Shown piece by piece: positions 1-6,630 of a stretch of 17,249 nt of DNA. The notes beneath the pieces were generated by a model. It was not told the origin of the DNA. It did not search any database and worked only from the letters and a program-made list of their open reading frames with translations. The DNA comes from CBDULQ01 sp965368115 (GTDB taxonomy: Bacteria; Pseudomonadota; Gammaproteobacteria; SZUA-229), in contig CBDULQ010000053.1 in assembly GCA_965368115.1 (NCBI GenBank), forward strand, positions 1 through 17,249, written 5' to 3'. Position 1 is the stretch's first letter. The number at the start of each line of letters is the position of its first letter. The position numbers and the translations under genes were made by a program.

Positions 1-11
1 CAGGAGGTAGA

Positions 12-30
12 GCAACGCAGGAGCGGTTGC
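12..30 (+). repeat. Hairpin with AGGA tetraloop
   Basis: GCAACGC (12-18), loop AGGA (19-22) and GCGGTTGC (23-30) form a stem of seven pairs with one bulged base. The core GCAGGAGC is shared with the hairpin at 303-322, while the outer stem bases differ in both arms. That suggests the fold and loop are what is conserved. The surrounding 1-40 resembles the reverse complement of about 181-230, with a shared ACGCAGGAG core followed by GCCGAGG. Confidence 0.55.
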
Positions 31-180
31 CGAGGAGGCGAAACAGAACGTAAAACGATTAGCACTAGCTCTTGAGGAGGCACAACAAGGTAACTCGCCA
101 ACGGGCGAAACCCCGCCTACAAAAATTGGCTGTGGCTCTTGAGCTGGCACCCTAAAAAACATCAAGCCCGCTCACCCCCT

Positions 181-261
181 CCCTTGCCCTCGGCTCCAGC
201 CTCCTGCGTCACCCTCGATCTCCGTTCCGGACTCGATTCTACCGATTACATCCATGTAATC
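181..261 (-). repeat. Inverted copy of hairpin repeat unit, including TGGA-loop hairpin 244-261
   Basis: On the minus strand, 261-244 reads GATTACA, loop TGGA, TGTAATC: a perfect seven-pair stem. Continuing on the minus strand there is a CCGGAACGG mini-stem near 225-235, and then ACGCAGGAG and GCCGAGGG between about 210 and 189. That last block matches ACGCAGGAG ... GCCGAGG at 15-37 on the plus strand. The unit therefore looks like a second, oppositely oriented, degenerate copy of the element at 1-40. The repeat family is not named here because I cannot search for it. Confidence 0.45.
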
Positions 262-278
262 GTACCTCCTCCATCTGA

Positions 279-294
279 CCTCCATGGATGGAGG
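279..294 (+). repeat. Hairpin with TGGA tetraloop
   Basis: CCTCCA (279-284), loop TGGA (285-288) and TGGAGG (289-294) give a perfect six-pair stem. The left arm is duplicated just upstream (CCTCCAT at 268-274), so an alternative, longer-loop pairing with 288-294 is possible. The neighbouring hairpin at 303-322 starts only eight bases later. Confidence 0.6.
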
Positions 295-302
295 AAATGC
301 AT

Positions 303-322
303 GGGATTGCAGGAGCAATCCC
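303..322 (+). repeat. Perfect 8-bp hairpin with AGGA tetraloop
   Basis: GGGATTGC (303-310), loop AGGA (311-314) and GCAATCCC (315-322) form an uninterrupted eight-pair stem. This is the strongest hairpin of the cluster. It shares the GCAGGAGC core with 12-30. No T-run follows, so it is not an intrinsic terminator. Confidence 0.7.
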
Positions 323-334
323 TGTCATGGAGTC

Positions 335-356
335 GCCCCCCGAGATGGGGGAGGGC
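335..356 (+). repeat. C-run/G-run hairpin
   Basis: GCCCCCC (335-341) can pair with GGGGGAGGGC (347-356) across the loop GAGAT, with a bulged A in the right arm. It lies 12 bases after the AGGA hairpin at 303-322. A T-run does not follow, so I do not call it a terminator. Confidence 0.45.
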
Positions 357-440
357 AATCATTTAAAGTGATCACAACCACTTTTATTTGAGCGGGCAAC
401 AACAAACAATCCCAAATGGAAGAAAACACCCCAATAACGA

Positions 441-446
441 TATAAT
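441..446 (+). promoter_or_regulatory. Consensus -10 box immediately before cca
   Basis: TATAAT lies six bases before the cca ATG at 453. A transcript initiated at the usual distance from this box would begin at or next to the start codon, implying a leaderless mRNA. No Shine-Dalgarno sequence is present in the 20 bases upstream, which agrees with that reading. No good -35 hexamer is seen around 418-423, so the promoter is only a candidate. Confidence 0.45.
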
Positions 447-452
447 CCAGTC

Positions 453-1682
453 ATGAAAATATACCTGGTCGGCGGTGCAGTCCGCGATGAACTCCTCAAC
501 TACCCCGTCCACGAACGGGACTGGGTCGTCGTGGGCGCCACACCACAACAAATGCTCGACCTCGGATACCAGCAGGTTGGCAAGGACTTCCCCGTATTCC
601 TGCACCCAAAGAGCAAGGAAGAATACGCACTGGCGCGTACCGAACGTAAAACCGCGCCGGGTTACAAAGGATTCCAGGTGCATGCCGACAGTGATGTAAC
701 GCTGGAAGACGATCTGCAGCGGCGCGACCTCACCATCAATGCCATTGCTCGTGACGAACAGGGTGAGTTGGTTGATCCTTACGGTGGCAAGCGTGACATC
801 GAACAGCATCTGTTACGTCACGTATCCCCTGCGTTTGCCGAGGACCCGGTGCGTATTCTGCGCGTCGCGCGGTTTGCGGCGCGTTATCATCATCTCGGCT
901 TTCAGGTGGCCGAGGAGACCATGATCCTGATGCGCCAGATGGTGGCTCAGGGCGAGGTGGATGCGCTGGTTCCGGAACGTGTGTGGCAGGAGATGCACAA
1001 GGCGCTGTGCGAGCGCGATCCGCAACAGTTTATCCAGGTGCTGCGCGATTGCGGTGCACTGCATCGCATCATGCCGGAAATCGATTGCCTGTTTGGAGTA
1101 CCCCAACCGGAAACCTATCACCCGGAAATCGATACCGGCGTGCATACCTTGATGGTATTGCAACAGGCGGTGCAGTTATCGGATGACGCCCGGGTACGTT
1201 TTGCAGCGTTGCTGCATGATCTGGGAAAATGCCTGACACCTGAACAACACTGGCCGGCGCATCACGGCCATGAAAAAGCGGGTATGGAACCGATTAAAGC
1301 CCTGTGCAAACGGCTGCGTGTACCGACCGAGTTTCGTGATCTGGCACTGCTCACCTCACAGTATCATCTGCATGTGCACCGTGCTTTCGAACTCAAATCG
1401 AGCACCTTGCTGAAAACCCTGGAGCAGCTGGATGGACTGCGCAAACCGCAACGCTTCGAACAGTTTTTACTGGCCTGCACGGCCGACCTGCGCGGCCGTG
1501 ACGGCTTTGAAGAAAGGCGATATCCCCAGGCGGATTATTTTCGTGGTGCATTGCAGGCCATCGCCGGTATCGACATCGAGCCTTTAAAAGCACAGCAACT
1601 GGAAGGACGGGCAATGGCGGATGCCATTCACAAGGAACGACTCCGTGCCATCGAGACAATGGATAAACAACAGTATCAGTAA
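453..1682 (+). CDS. cca: Multifunctional CCA tRNA nucleotidyltransferase / phosphohydrolase
   Basis: Adds or repairs the 3'-terminal CCA of tRNAs in the cytoplasm, using CTP and ATP without a nucleic-acid template. The 409-residue length is close to the E. coli enzyme. Visible class II nucleotidyltransferase motifs are GGAVRD (residues 7-12), the ERDWVVVG segment (21-28) with the acidic metal-binding residues, RRDLTINAIA (90-99) and EDPVRILRVARF (130-141). The C-terminal half carries an HD phosphohydrolase domain, with H231 in GVHTLMVL and HDLGK at 255-259. This places it in the gammaproteobacterial multifunctional type, which also has phosphatase and 2',3'-cyclic phosphodiesterase activity. 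The start is secure because the N-terminus matches the E. coli protein from its first residue. Its last 7 bases overlap the convergent FecR-domain gene. Confidence 0.97.
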   Translation: MKIYLVGGAVRDELLNYPVHERDWVVVGATPQQMLDLGYQQVGKDFPVFLHPKSKEEYALARTERKTAPGYKGFQVHADSDVTLEDDLQRRDLTINAIARDEQGELVDPYGGKRDIEQHLLRHVSPAFAEDPVRILRVARFAARYHHLGFQVAEETMILMRQMVAQGEVDALVPERVWQEMHKALCERDPQQFIQVLRDCGALHRIMPEIDCLFGVPQPETYHPEIDTGVHTLMVLQQAVQLSDDARVRFAALLHDLGKCLTPEQHWPAHHGHEKAGMEPIKALCKRLRVPTEFRDLALLTSQYHLHVHRAFELKSSTLLKTLEQLDGLRKPQRFEQFLLACTADLRGRDGFEERRYPQADYFRGALQAIAGIDIEPLKAQQLEGRAMADAIHKERLRAIETMDKQQYQ

Positions 1683-2395
1683 TCGCGACGCGGGCCGGTA
1701 TACAGGTCGCCTTCGATGCCAAACGGGGGTTCACGACCGACCAGTTCTTCGATCAGTGTCAATTCCATATCGGTATGATTCTTCATCGGCGCAGGTACGA
1801 TGAGCCCACTGCGCGATTCGCTGGCAAGAATATAACGTGGCGCATCATGATGCGAGGCCGCAATACGTTCGCTGATATTGCGATCCTTGTTGGCATATAG
1901 ATCGGTAACGCCGTAACAGGTGCACAGATAGGTTTTTTCCGGGTCCGCTTCCATATACACGCCGGTGCCGCGAATACCGATGGTGGCGGTGCCGCTACGC
2001 ATGGTCAGCTTGTTTCGTTCAGCACGATGTCCGAACACAGAGAGCACCTTGCCGGAGAACAGGCGCAGGGTGTTGATGATGGCATTGCCCTGGATTTCCA
2101 TACTGCTGTTGTCACGCAGAATGAATGCATCCTTACCGACGACAAACACAGCGTGACTACTGGAACCGGTCTGCACGACATCGTTGGGTTTGATAAAGGT
2201 ATCCAGCGTCGCCGGCACTTCATTGACCCGAACATCACCCTTGATATCAAAAAACGATTTGCCTGGGGGAATCACTTTAGGCACTTTACCCATCCCCCAA
2301 ACGGATGAGGCAAAACCACCACTACCGGCAAATAAACCGGCCGTTAATGCGCGAACCAGAAACTCGCGGCGCGGATCATCGATATCGTCTTTCAT
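1676..2395 (-). CDS. Tat-exported FecR-domain protein
   Basis: A 239-residue protein. It begins with a twin-arginine signal (DPRREFLVRALTAG, residues 7-20; RR at 9-10) followed by a short hydrophobic, glycine- and alanine-rich stretch, predicting export of a folded, possibly cofactor-containing protein to the periplasm. The centre (about 45-170) is a FecR-like beta-rich domain, with the typical ATIGIRGTGVYME segment at 137-149. It lacks the N-terminal cytoplasmic part and transmembrane helix of true FecR anti-sigma regulators, and no sigma factor gene is adjacent, so classical iron-dicitrate signalling is unlikely. A CxC pair (158-160) and a His-His (182-183) could bind metal. A weak ribosome binding site (AGGATAGG) precedes the ATG. 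It is divergent from the heme-protein operon starting at 2641, so it may serve or be co-regulated with it (inference). Confidence 0.8.
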   Translation of the reverse strand: MKDDIDDPRREFLVRALTAGLFAGSGGFASSVWGMGKVPKVIPPGKSFFDIKGDVRVNEVPATLDTFIKPNDVVQTGSSSHAVFVVGKDAFILRDNSSMEIQGNAIINTLRLFSGKVLSVFGHRAERNKLTMRSGTATIGIRGTGVYMEADPEKTYLCTCYGVTDLYANKDRNISERIAASHHDAPRYILASESRSGLIVPAPMKNHTDMELTLIEELVGREPPFGIEGDLYTGPRRDY

Positions 2396-2430
2396 TGCAA
2401 CCTATCCTGTTGTCACTGTGGTTATACACG

Positions 2431-2464
2431 TTTACTGTCGATTTTTTTCTGTAAAAACAGTAAA
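2431..2464. promoter_or_regulatory. Inverted repeat in the divergent spacer, possible operator
   Basis: TTTACTG (2431-2437) and CAGTAAA (2458-2464) are perfect inverted arms 20 bases apart. Inside the right half a second small palindrome, CTGT-AAAA-ACAG, spans 2449-2460. The site lies 36-69 bases upstream of the FecR-domain start codon. That position would suit a transcription factor acting on that gene or on the divergent operon. No known operator is recognised. The spacer is AT-rich, so chance is a real possibility. Confidence 0.3.
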
Positions 2465-2566
2465 ACTCGACTCATATCCCTACTGAACGTATTGAAAAAT
2501 ATCGTCACTACTTTTAATTAGTAGGCCAGTCTAGCCATTAAGTTTATACCTTTTATCCAGAAATGG

Positions 2567-2594
2567 TTAAAATTTTTTAAAATTTATCTATACT
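2567..2594 (+). promoter_or_regulatory. Possible sigma-70-like promoter of the heme-protein operon
   Basis: TTAAAA (2567-2572) and TATACT (2589-2594) are separated by 16 bases, about 45 bases before the start of the large secreted protein. The -10 is good and the -35 weak. The whole stretch 2560-2590 is A/T-rich, which could act as an UP-like or curved element but also raises the chance of a spurious match. Confidence 0.35.
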
Positions 2595-2640
2595 TGCCGT
2601 TAAATACAAACAAGCATGGATAGCAACAGGTACGCAAGCA

Positions 2641-5600
2641 GTGATGAATTCATCCCCCCGACTCATCAATGTCTCGTCATATATTTTATTCGCGGTGATT
2701 ACATTGCCCGGCGCGGTGTATGCGTACAGCAGCACCATGGACACCGAACAGGCACCCATCGGCCAGAACGATGTGATCTTTGGTTACCACGGCACATCGT
2801 CACCTGCGGCTGCGGATTGCAGCACATGTCACACCGGTGGTAGTTATACCAACTCCGGTACCAGCCTCAGTGGCAGCGGTAGCGTCTCTCACGGTTCGAC
2901 GAACGCTTACAGCCTGAGCATTTCAAGTTCCAATGCCGTGCGCATTGGTTTCAATCTCGCCATTTATAATGCCAGCGATGTTAAACAGACCGGTGGCAAT
3001 GCACCTTCTCCGGGCGATGCATCATCCATCGCAACCAACGACGAAATATCTCATTCCTCGCCACAACTGCCCAGCCATAGCTGGAGTTTCGACTGGACGG
3101 CACCGGACACACTGGGTACATACACCATGTACTACTGCATTAACCAGGTGAACTTCGATGGCGACGGTTACACGGTAGGCGACGGACCACCGGCCTGCAG
3201 CAGTCGTAGCATCAGTGTTATCAATAATGCACCAACCGCCGTCAACGATACCGCCGGCACCATTCCCGGCGCTCTGAGTATTAGTGAAAGCGCGTCCACT
3301 ACATTCAACGCCATCAGCGGTGGCCCGGGCCTGAACGACAATGATCCGGAAGGCGACGATATCGATATCGTTTCCATCAACACGACCGGCACGACCGGCA
3401 GCGTCACACTGAACAACGGCGAGACCGGTTCGATTACCTACGACACCAACGGCCAGTTCGAATACCTGGCCGCAGGTGAAAGCACGACGGACTCGTTCAG
3501 CTATACCATTCAGGATGATTACGGTGCCAGTTATCAGGATACCGGTACGGTGACCGTCACGATTAACGGTGTGAATGATGCGCCGACACTCGGTGCGCAA
3601 TCGGAAGTCATCAGCGTCGGCGAAGGCGGCTCCACCAGCAATGTCACGATTGGTGGCTCGCTGGTCACCACCAATTTGATGGCCAACGATAGCGATCCGG
3701 ATACCAGTGACAGTCTCTCAGTGGTGTACTATGCCTCCACCACTCCACTGAGCACCACGGCGCCCAGTAACGGCACACTAAGCATCAACGAATCCAACGG
3801 TACATTCACCTACACCCACAACGGCAGCGAAACCATCAGCGACAGTTTTACTTACCGCGTCACCGACGGCACCACCGCCTCAGCACTGAAAACCGTCACC
3901 ATCAATATTGCACCGGCAAATGATCCACCTGTTGCGGTGAACGACACTGGTATCAACGTCAACGAAGGTGGTTCGGTACTCATCGACCTGGTTGCCAACG
4001 ACACCGATGCAGAACTGTCCACGCTGACCGCAACCAGCATCTCGGCTGCCGGACAGGGCAGCATCACCAACCACGGCGACGGTACAGCAACCTACACGCA
4101 TGACGGCATCGATCGCGTAAACCTCAGTGACAGTTTTACCTACTTCGCTCATGATGGCTTCCAGGCATCCATCAGCAGCGCGACCGTGAGTATTACGGTA
4201 ATTCCCCAGAATGATGCGCCGACGGCGGTCGACGACAATGTTACTGTTGAATCCAATTCAAGCAATAACACACTGAATGTGCTGGCCAACGACACCGATG
4301 CGGACCTGTCCGATACCATGGAGATCATCAGCGTCAGTGCGACGAGTCAGGGAGGCACGGTCACCATCAACAATCCCGGCTCCCCGGGCAACTCGCTTAA
4401 CTACACGCCGGCCACCGACGTACAGACCACCGAAACCTTCAGCTATACCATGCAGGACGGCTCCGGAGTCCAGTCTTCCGCCACCGTGACCGTCAACTTC
4501 CAGGACAGCGACGGCGATGGTATCGCCGACACTCTCGACAATTGCCCGTCCCTGTCGAATGCCGCGCAAACCGATACGGATAACGATGGCCTGGGTGACG
4601 ATTGCGATGCGGATCCCAACGGTAACGGTGCACTGGATACATATATCGAATTTACGGTAATGCGCAGCACCGGCGCCGGTAACCTCAATGGTTCGATCAT
4701 CTTCGGTGACGATACACTGGTGAGCGTGCAGGCCGCCCTGGCCGATCCCAACATTTCCGGCAATACCAGTTATGACTGGACGGCAAGCAACGCACAGCTG
4801 CTCGCCATCGGCAGTTTCAATGTAAACAACGACACATTGAGTTTCGATCCATCGTCACTGGCAGTAGGCACCTACCTGATCGATGTCGTCATCACCAACG
4901 AAAACGTACCCACCCACAATACCCTGCTGCTTAATCTGCTGGCAGCAAACGATCCGTCAGCCGGTTTACCTGCCACGGACTCGGACGGTGACGGCAACAA
5001 TGACGACACGGAAGGTTATCAGGACACGGACCAGGACGGCATACCGGACTTTCGGGATGATGTAGACAACGACAACACCCTGCTACAGAAACAGACCAGC
5101 GGCACTCCGGAGACGATTCGTTATCTGCAATCCGCCACGGGTACACGCCTGCAACTGGGCGACATCGCTATAGCCAGTGGCCGCTTCGGTGCCGGTATCG
5201 ATGCGAACGATTTGCAAACACACAATAGCGGCAGCGCAAACACCGATGACAGCGGCTATGAATCCATCAGTGAAATTTTCGATTTCGTCATTAGCGACCT
5301 GCCACAGGTTGGTGGCAGCATCGATATCGTCATTCCGCTGAGTAGCAGCCTGCTCAATCACTCGGTATATCGAAAATTCGATGCGCTCAATGGCTGGCAG
5401 GATTTCGTCATCGATTCGCGTAACAGCCTGTCCAGCGCAAGCAGTATTGCCGGCATTTGTCCGGCACCCGGCAGCAGCAGTTACCAGAGCGGACTCAATG
5501 CATTTGATGATTGCGTTCAGCTCACGTTACAGGATGGCGGACCGAACGACAACGATGGCGAAATCAACGGGGTCATCCGCGACCCCGGCGTGTTCGCCGT

Positions 5601-5751
5601 CGACAGCAATGCAGCAACAGGCTCGGCAAACTGTGAACATAGCCAGTTCAATAACTGTGTCGATCAACGCGGCGGTATCGGCGCCTTTGCTCCACTTGCC
5701 TTATTGTTCCTGCTACCGGGCCTGATGCTACGACGAAAAAACCGAATCTGA
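2641..5751 (+). CDS. Large secreted mosaic protein: CxxCH choice-of-anchor V-like, cadherin-like repeats, TSP3, choice-of-anchor U-like, GlyGly-CTERM-like tail
   Basis: A 1036-residue exported protein with a signal peptide (residues 1-28, cleavage after VYA). Residues 45-190 carry one c-type heme motif (C60, C63, H64) in a domain resembling the 'choice-of-anchor V' family. About 196-620 is four Ig/cadherin-like tandem repeats, most opened by NDAP- or NDPP-type linkers (312, 427, 524), an arrangement typical of bacterial surface proteins. Two calcium-binding thrombospondin-type-3 segments (DSDGDG at 622-627 and around 780-812) follow. About 825-988 resembles the 'choice-of-anchor U' domain (VYRKFDALNGWQDF, QLTLQDGGPNDNDG). 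The C-terminus is GG (1011-1012), a hydrophobic helix and RRKNR, like a GlyGly-CTERM signal processed by rhombosortase. The start is GTG 2641 or ATG 2644; a CAGG at 2627-2630 suits the former slightly better. It is first in a three-gene operon. Surface or matrix location is inferred. Confidence 0.82.
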   Translation: MMNSSPRLINVSSYILFAVITLPGAVYAYSSTMDTEQAPIGQNDVIFGYHGTSSPAAADCSTCHTGGSYTNSGTSLSGSGSVSHGSTNAYSLSISSSNAVRIGFNLAIYNASDVKQTGGNAPSPGDASSIATNDEISHSSPQLPSHSWSFDWTAPDTLGTYTMYYCINQVNFDGDGYTVGDGPPACSSRSISVINNAPTAVNDTAGTIPGALSISESASTTFNAISGGPGLNDNDPEGDDIDIVSINTTGTTGSVTLNNGETGSITYDTNGQFEYLAAGESTTDSFSYTIQDDYGASYQDTGTVTVTINGVNDAPTLGAQSEVISVGEGGSTSNVTIGGSLVTTNLMANDSDPDTSDSLSVVYYASTTPLSTTAPSNGTLSINESNGTFTYTHNGSETISDSFTYRVTDGTTASALKTVTINIAPANDPPVAVNDTGINVNEGGSVLIDLVANDTDAELSTLTATSISAAGQGSITNHGDGTATYTHDGIDRVNLSDSFTYFAHDGFQASISSATVSITVIPQNDAPTAVDDNVTVESNSSNNTLNVLANDTDADLSDTMEIISVSATSQGGTVTINNPGSPGNSLNYTPATDVQTTETFSYTMQDGSGVQSSATVTVNFQDSDGDGIADTLDNCPSLSNAAQTDTDNDGLGDDCDADPNGNGALDTYIEFTVMRSTGAGNLNGSIIFGDDTLVSVQAALADPNISGNTSYDWTASNAQLLAIGSFNVNNDTLSFDPSSLAVGTYLIDVVITNENVPTHNTLLLNLLAANDPSAGLPATDSDGDGNNDDTEGYQDTDQDGIPDFRDDVDNDNTLLQKQTSGTPETIRYLQSATGTRLQLGDIAIASGRFGAGIDANDLQTHNSGSANTDDSGYESISEIFDFVISDLPQVGGSIDIVIPLSSSLLNHSVYRKFDALNGWQDFVIDSRNSLSSASSIAGICPAPGSSSYQSGLNAFDDCVQLTLQDGGPNDNDGEINGVIRDPGVFAVDSNAATGSANCEHSQFNNCVDQRGGIGAFAPLALLFLLPGLMLRRKNRI

Positions 5752-5760
5752 CCTGAAAAA

Positions 5761-6630
5761 ATGAAAAAAAATAATCTGTTAATCTGGGCTGGGGCTCTAC
5801 TTTTGAACAGCAGTTGTGTACTGGCCGAAGCGCCGATCAACCTGGATGTCGAACTGGCCGCCAGCAAGGACGACAACCTCAATCGTAGCGCACTCGCCAA
5901 CGATGAAATCGAGAGCACATTTTACACCGCCGCCAGCGGACTTGGATTCACGCACCGCATCAATCCATTGAGCTTTGTAAATTACTCCGGGCGCATCAAG
6001 TACGAAAACTATGCGGACACCGACGGTTTGAACAACGCCGAAGCCAAATTTTCAGTCAGCTATCGCAACAAGCCGATCGCCGGATTCAATAAACCCACCA
6101 TCATTCTTGATGCCCATGTTGCTATAACCGACTTTGAAACCGACGTACGCGACCGTACGGAGTATGGTTTCGGCGTCATGATGTCCGCATGGGTCACCGA
6201 TCGTATGTCAGCCCGTGTCGGCACCAGTGCTCGGCTACGCGATTCCGATAGCCGCGTGTTCGATACCAAGGACGTACGCCTGTTTCTCAACAGCGACCTG
6301 ATACTAACCCGAAAGCTGACGACCTATCTGACCTTTAGCTACATCAGGGGTGACGTGGTGTCCACCACCGGCGACACCTCATCTGTCGAAACATTGCACC
6401 TCATCCGCATTGCCGATGATATCGAGCCCGACGCCACTTTTGCCGATTCGGAATTATCTTATCGCTTCAATGCGACAACCCGGGTATTGAACGGCGGCTT
6501 CAACTACCAGATGACGCGCAGGCAAGCACTCGACCTTTCGTTTCGAACCGTACACTCGAAAGAAGGTAGCGGTGTCGACTATGAAAGTTCGTTCGTTAAC
6601 TTAAGTTACATGCTCAGGTTCAAGTTATGA
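5761..6630 (+). CDS. Predicted outer-membrane beta-barrel protein
   Basis: A 289-residue protein with a clear Sec signal peptide (MKKNN, then a hydrophobic core, cleavage after CVLA at about residue 22). The LLNSSC segment is not a proper lipobox. The mature part is a series of alternating polar/hydrophobic strands with aromatic girdle residues and short turns (for example FVNYSGRIKYENYAD, LTTYLTFSYIRGD), ending in LSYMLRFKL. This is the pattern of a transmembrane beta-barrel. I do not recognise a specific family. It starts 9 bases after the large secreted protein and overlaps the next gene by four bases (ATGA), so the three are co-transcribed. It could be the barrel through which a heme lipoprotein contacts the exterior, or simply a small porin; the sequence does not decide. 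Confidence 0.7.
   Translation: MKKNNLLIWAGALLLNSSCVLAEAPINLDVELAASKDDNLNRSALANDEIESTFYTAASGLGFTHRINPLSFVNYSGRIKYENYADTDGLNNAEAKFSVSYRNKPIAGFNKPTIILDAHVAITDFETDVRDRTEYGFGVMMSAWVTDRMSARVGTSARLRDSDSRVFDTKDVRLFLNSDLILTRKLTTYLTFSYIRGDVVSTTGDTSSVETLHLIRIADDIEPDATFADSELSYRFNATTRVLNGGFNYQMTRRQALDLSFRTVHSKEGSGVDYESSFVNLSYMLRFKL

Larger units (their letters stand above)
1..440. other. Gene-free region rich in GGA-loop hairpins
   Basis: No reading frame here has a credible start, ribosome binding site or recognisable protein. The stretch contains at least four perfect or near-perfect hairpins with four-base loops (12-30, 244-261, 279-294, 303-322) plus a C-run/G-run hairpin (335-356). They are listed separately. 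One frame (11-142) reads as a plausible helix-forming peptide, but a TAG at 8-10 blocks it upstream and it has no start codon. If a gene enters from the left edge, only its last few codons could be present, and I cannot identify it. The bases from about 357 to 440 are plain and AT-richer, leading into the cca promoter. Confidence 0.6.

Noticed and set aside
11..142. Frame reading as a plausible Glu/Ala/Leu-rich C-terminal peptide
   Set aside because: A TAG at 8-10 interrupts it, there is no start codon within it, and it overlaps the hairpin at 12-30. It could be a decayed gene end but cannot be supported.
303..356. Intrinsic terminator at the strong hairpins
   Set aside because: Neither hairpin is followed by a T-run, and no gene ends just upstream.
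139..366. Open reading frame of 75 codons on the plus strand
   Set aside because: It runs straight through the hairpin repeats, is proline- and serine-rich without family character, and has no ribosome binding site. Treated as chance.
3022..3600. 192-codon antisense frame inside the large secreted protein gene
   Set aside because: The sense frame has clear domains and a signal peptide. Long antisense frames are expected opposite repetitive, T/S/D/N-rich coding sequence.
5806..5820. Lipobox in the beta-barrel protein signal peptide (LLNSSC)
   Set aside because: The residues before Cys do not fit the L-[A/S]-[G/A]-C pattern, and a normal signal peptidase I site (VLA) follows directly.
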